Shown here: one piece after another, positions 61,685-64,000 of the stretch
Layout: every line of letters begins with the position of its first letter
How positions within the stretch are numbered: position 1 is the first letter of the stretch
Assembly: GCA_963772335.1 (NCBI GenBank)
Contig: CAVYXF010000003.1
Span: 806,001-870,000, forward strand
Origin: CAVYXF01 sp963772335
GTDB taxonomy: Bacteria; Pseudomonadota; Alphaproteobacteria; Rhizobiales; Rhodomicrobiaceae
Reading direction: 5' to 3'
DNA length: 64,000 bases
Position numbers and translations under genes: made by a program
The notes under the pieces: model-generated
What the model was told of the DNA's origin: nothing
Database searches by the model: none
What the model saw: only the letters and a program-made list of their open reading frames with translations

Positions 61685-61770
61685 GAGGCCAAAATAGCAA
61701 TTTTCCCCAAGTCCGAACACCGGCCGCTCGCTAGCGTTAACCGGCTTTCAATGCTCAAAGGAGATGGCCG

Positions 61771-62148
61771 ATGATCAACCATGTCTCGATCGGTGCTCGC
61801 GACATTCCCGCAGCAAAGCGCTTCTATGACGCAGCACTCGGCGCGCTCGGCTACAAATGCTTGAGCGAGTCGCCCGATCTGCTCGGCTATGGCGCGGAGA
61901 CGCCGGTTTTCTGGATTTATGCCAGCCAGCGCCCGGTGCCGGCCGATCCGGCTTCGGGTCTGCATTTCTGTTTCGATGCCCCGACGCGCGACAGCGTTAA
62001 GCAGTTCCATAAGGCCGCGCTGGGGAGCGGAGGCGCGGACAACGGCAAGCCGGGGCTGCGCAAGGACTATGGCGCGCACTACTATGCCGCTTTCGTGACC
62101 GATCCCGACGGCTATCGGCTTGAAGCCTATTGCGGCCAGCCTGCCTGA
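61771..62148 (+). CDS. Glyoxalase/bleomycin-resistance (VOC) superfamily protein
   Basis: 125-residue protein of the vicinal-oxygen-chelate fold: INHVSIGARDIPAAKRFYDAALGALGY begins the first beta-alpha-beta-beta-beta module, and FVTDPDGYRLEAY closes the second with the usual metal-ligand Glu. AAAGGAGA precedes ATG 61771. Divergent from the AraC regulator and 46 bases before the next gene, so likely one small transcription unit. Activity (lyase, dioxygenase or binding protein) cannot be told. Confidence 0.85.
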   Translation: MINHVSIGARDIPAAKRFYDAALGALGYKCLSESPDLLGYGAETPVFWIYASQRPVPADPASGLHFCFDAPTRDSVKQFHKAALGSGGADNGKPGLRKDYGAHYYAAFVTDPDGYRLEAYCGQPA

Positions 62149-62194
62149 AGACAAGCGGTGCGTTGATCGCTCGAAAAGATGGAGCTCAAGGGGC

Positions 62195-62740
62195 ATGAAA
62201 CTATCAGCGTCGCAATCGTTCATCGACGTCCTGCATGCCGATCGGCCTGCCCCGGGCACCGCCGGCCAGCTTTCGCTCTACGGCTTCCTAGTGGGAAGCT
62301 GGGTGATGGACGTAGCGGCTTTTGAGCCGGACGGAACGAGACATACCAACCGCGGGGAAATTCACGCCGGCTGGGTGCTGCAGGGCCGCGCTATCCAGGA
62401 CGTCTGGATGATACCGCCGCTTGCGGAGCGCGGGCCCAATGCACCGGTGCTGCCCGTTGCCGGCAATTGGTATGGAACGACGCTGCGCATCTATGATCCG
62501 CGGATCGATGCCTGGCACATCCTGTGGAGCGATCCAGCGACACAGTTCTACGCGCGCCAGATCGGGCGGGCGCATGGCAAGGACATCGTGCAAGAGGGAC
62601 GGCTTGAGTCCGGCGCTCTGCTGCGCTGGCGGTTTACGGAGATCACGCCGAATTCGTTTCACTGGATCGGCGAGCACTCGCCCGATGACGGCGCCAACTG
62701 GCGGCTGCAGGTCGATATCATCGCCCGCCGCACCGCATAG
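62195..62740 (+). CDS. Conserved-looking beta-barrel protein, DUF1579-like
   Basis: 181 residues from ATG 62195 (MKLSASQSF); the longer frame from 62120 runs through the previous gene's end. The pattern LSLYGFLVGSWVMDVAAFEPDG, GEIHAGWVLQGRAIQDVWMIP, YGTTLRIYDPRIDAWHILW and RWRFTEITPNSFHWIGEHSPD with GANWRLQ is that of small calycin-like beta-barrels close to DUF1579, where W and R residues line the pocket. Probably cotranscribed with the VOC gene. Role unknown. Confidence 0.7.
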   Translation: MKLSASQSFIDVLHADRPAPGTAGQLSLYGFLVGSWVMDVAAFEPDGTRHTNRGEIHAGWVLQGRAIQDVWMIPPLAERGPNAPVLPVAGNWYGTTLRIYDPRIDAWHILWSDPATQFYARQIGRAHGKDIVQEGRLESGALLRWRFTEITPNSFHWIGEHSPDDGANWRLQVDIIARRTA

Positions 62741-62853
62741 CGAGCCGGAGTCGTCGCCTTGCGACGGCATCGAAGTGATCTAACACTGCCGGCCTCGCGG
62801 CTCCTGCTGGCAGCGAGATCGACATCGATTGTTCGCTCGGCTGCGAACCAAAT

Positions 62854-63309
62854 TCAGTCTTGCAGCTCCTTAGGCACCACGCCACCGTTGGCCGCCAGCT
62901 TGGTCATGACCTGCTTGTGCAACCATATGTTCATCGCGGCAGAGTCCTTTGTGTCGCCGGGATAGTTCAGCTCCTCGGCGAGAGCCTTCCTGGCTTTAGT
63001 GCTGCTGTCCAGCTTGAGAAGCTTCATCAGATCAACGATGGATTTGCGCCAGTTGAGCTTCTCGCGCGACGCTTTCTGTAGCTTGTCGAGAACGGAAGCA
63101 ACATCGACATTGGTTTGTCCCGGCTTTGCGGTCGCGACGGCGGGGCCGGCCGCCGGCGCCGTAGCGGTCGGCTTGGCTGCCGGAGCGGGCTGGCTCGCGG
63201 TCGCACCGGTCGCAGCCGGTCCGGGCTGTCCTGGTACAGGTTGGGCTTCGCTTGCATGCGCCTCGTTGTGTCCGAAGATCGCTGACATGATATTGCCGAA
63301 GATGCTCAT
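62854..63309 (-). CDS. DUF3597 domain protein
   Basis: 151 residues. N-terminus MSIFGNIMSAIFGHNEAHA, a Pro/Ala-rich linker, and the conserved C-terminal DUF3597 part (VDVASVLDKL, KLNWRKSIVDLMKLLKLDSS, ARKALAEELNYPGDTKDSAAMNIWLHKQVM). This small domain is widespread in alphaproteobacteria and has no known function. Start at ATG 63309 with GGAGGAG upstream. Single gene, opposite to its neighbours. Confidence 0.88.
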   Translation of the reverse strand: MSIFGNIMSAIFGHNEAHASEAQPVPGQPGPAATGATASQPAPAAKPTATAPAAGPAVATAKPGQTNVDVASVLDKLQKASREKLNWRKSIVDLMKLLKLDSSTKARKALAEELNYPGDTKDSAAMNIWLHKQVMTKLAANGGVVPKELQD

Positions 63310-63555
63310 CGGTGCTCCTCCTGATGTGATCGGGGTACATGAGGCTGACGACCGACAGTCTCATGGCTCCGCGCCTCATCAAACCGGCTAACGAGCGCGG
63401 GTTCCGGTATGCCCGCAAGGATTGCATGGCACGCAGTGATAGCGAAGGATCGAAGTTATCACGCGCCGAGGGCGTGCTGAGCAGCGCGCGGGCCGCATGT
63501 GGACTTCAGGCGGGGTCTGGATTGCGCTGCCCACAAGCATGATATAGTCCACAGT

Positions 63556-64000
63556 ATGAAAGCGAATCGCAAAGCCAAGTACGAGGAAGCTCAGGAAGCC
63601 CCGCGCCCAGCCGGGGCAGGGATCATTCCGCTGTCGCAGCGGGCGCTTGGTGCGTCTAGTCCGCCGGCGAAAGCCGGCTATCTCGACGGGCTCAATCCGG
63701 AGCAGCGCGAGGCCGTCGAAACGCTGGACGGGCCCGTTCTGGTGCTGGCCGGCGCCGGAACCGGCAAGACCCGCGTTCTGACCACGCGTATCGCCCATAT
63801 CCTGGCCACGCGCCGTGCCTTTCCCTCGCAGATCCTCGCCGTAACCTTCACCAACAAGGCCGCGCGCGAGATGAAGCATCGCATCGGCCAGTTGGTCGGC
63901 GAGGCGGTCGAGGGCATGCCGTGGCTCGGCACCTTCCACGCCATAGCCGCGCGCATCCTACGTTATCACGCCGAGCTTGTGGGCCTGCAATCCTCCTTCA
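63556..64000 (+). CDS. UvrD/PcrA-type DNA helicase, N-terminal part (cut by window end)
   Basis: The frame from ATG 63556 is open to the window end (148 codons). After a 45-residue variable lead (MKANRKAKYEEAQEAPRP) comes the SF1 helicase core: LNPEQREAVETLDGPVLVLA with the Q motif, GAGTGKTRVL (Walker A), AVTFTNKAAREMKHR (motif Ia) and TFHAIAARILRYHAE. This is the start of UvrD/PcrA, a 3'-5' helicase of excision and mismatch repair. The rest of the gene, including motifs II-VI, is outside, so UvrD and Rep cannot be separated. Confidence 0.9.
   Translation, partial: MKANRKAKYEEAQEAPRPAGAGIIPLSQRALGASSPPAKAGYLDGLNPEQREAVETLDGPVLVLAGAGTGKTRVLTTRIAHILATRRAFPSQILAVTFTNKAAREMKHRIGQLVGEAVEGMPWLGTFHAIAARILRYHAELVGLQSSF

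Overview
The window looks like chromosomal DNA of a high-GC alphaproteobacterium, probably of the Hyphomicrobiales (Rhizobiales). Several independent signs agree. There is a circularly permuted two-piece tmRNA whose tag reads ANDNYAEVRLAA, next to an alpha-type SspB. A minus-strand small RNA resembles the alpha-r8/MmgR family. Crotonyl-CoA carboxylase/reductase and methylsuccinyl-CoA dehydrogenase of the ethylmalonyl-CoA pathway are present, along with DUF3597 and ribbon-helix-helix (RHH_4) proteins. No tRNA, rRNA, CRISPR array or complete insertion sequence was recognised.

Layout. 1-8.0 kb: the tail of a histidine kinase, a photolyase, an N-formylglutamate amidohydrolase, the MmgR-like RNA, a HisN-type phosphatase, a small secreted protein, ligA and an acrylyl-CoA reductase-like enzyme. 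8.0-13.6 kb: a 27-residue membrane peptide gene with its own terminator, an aminotransferase, a YdjM-like membrane protein, an unknown protein with an internal duplication, a membrane protein and a crotonase. 13.6-18.8 kb: a decayed FAD-oxidoreductase remnant, the periplasmic aldehyde oxidoreductase operon paoABC, and a secreted protein with two copies of one domain. 19-26.6 kb: an exported protein, ppc, a phosphodiesterase-family protein, a frameshifted cytochrome P450 and a lipocalin-like protein.

26.7-32.7 kb: a MarR regulator divergent from a rhodanese, with two near-identical operator palindromes between them; then ccr, a proline/alanine-rich protein and mcd. 32.7-40.7 kb: the phosphate block phoR-pstS-pstC-pstA-pstB-phoU-phoB on the minus strand, with a four-unit Pho box before pstS, and a divergent PPK2 polyphosphate kinase. 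Together these handle phosphate sensing, high-affinity uptake and polyphosphate. 40.8-47 kb: small hypothetical and secreted proteins, an RhlE-type helicase, a decayed AtzH-like remnant and an alpha/beta hydrolase.

47.4-48.5 kb: ssrA followed directly by sspB, so the RNA that tags stalled proteins and the adaptor that takes them to ClpXP lie side by side. 48.6-52.6 kb: a frameshifted DMT transporter, a lipoprotein, and an AT-richer island with two coupled membrane-protein genes (the first possibly TIR-like and apparently frameshifted), then 865 bases without genes but full of inverted and tandem repeats. 52.6-64 kb: fumC with a coupled RHH protein, a very large AsmA-family protein, a D-lactate dehydrogenase-type flavoenzyme, a secreted Cys-repeat protein, an AraC regulator divergent from a glyoxalase-fold protein, two small proteins and the start of a UvrD/PcrA helicase cut by the window end.

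Three genes carry apparent single-base frame changes (P450, DMT transporter, island gene). They may be real pseudogenes or indel errors in the assembly; the sequence alone cannot decide. The best candidates for something undescribed are the island module at 50.3-51.7 kb with its repeat tract, and the duplicated unknown protein at 10.8-11.6 kb with palindromic sites upstream.
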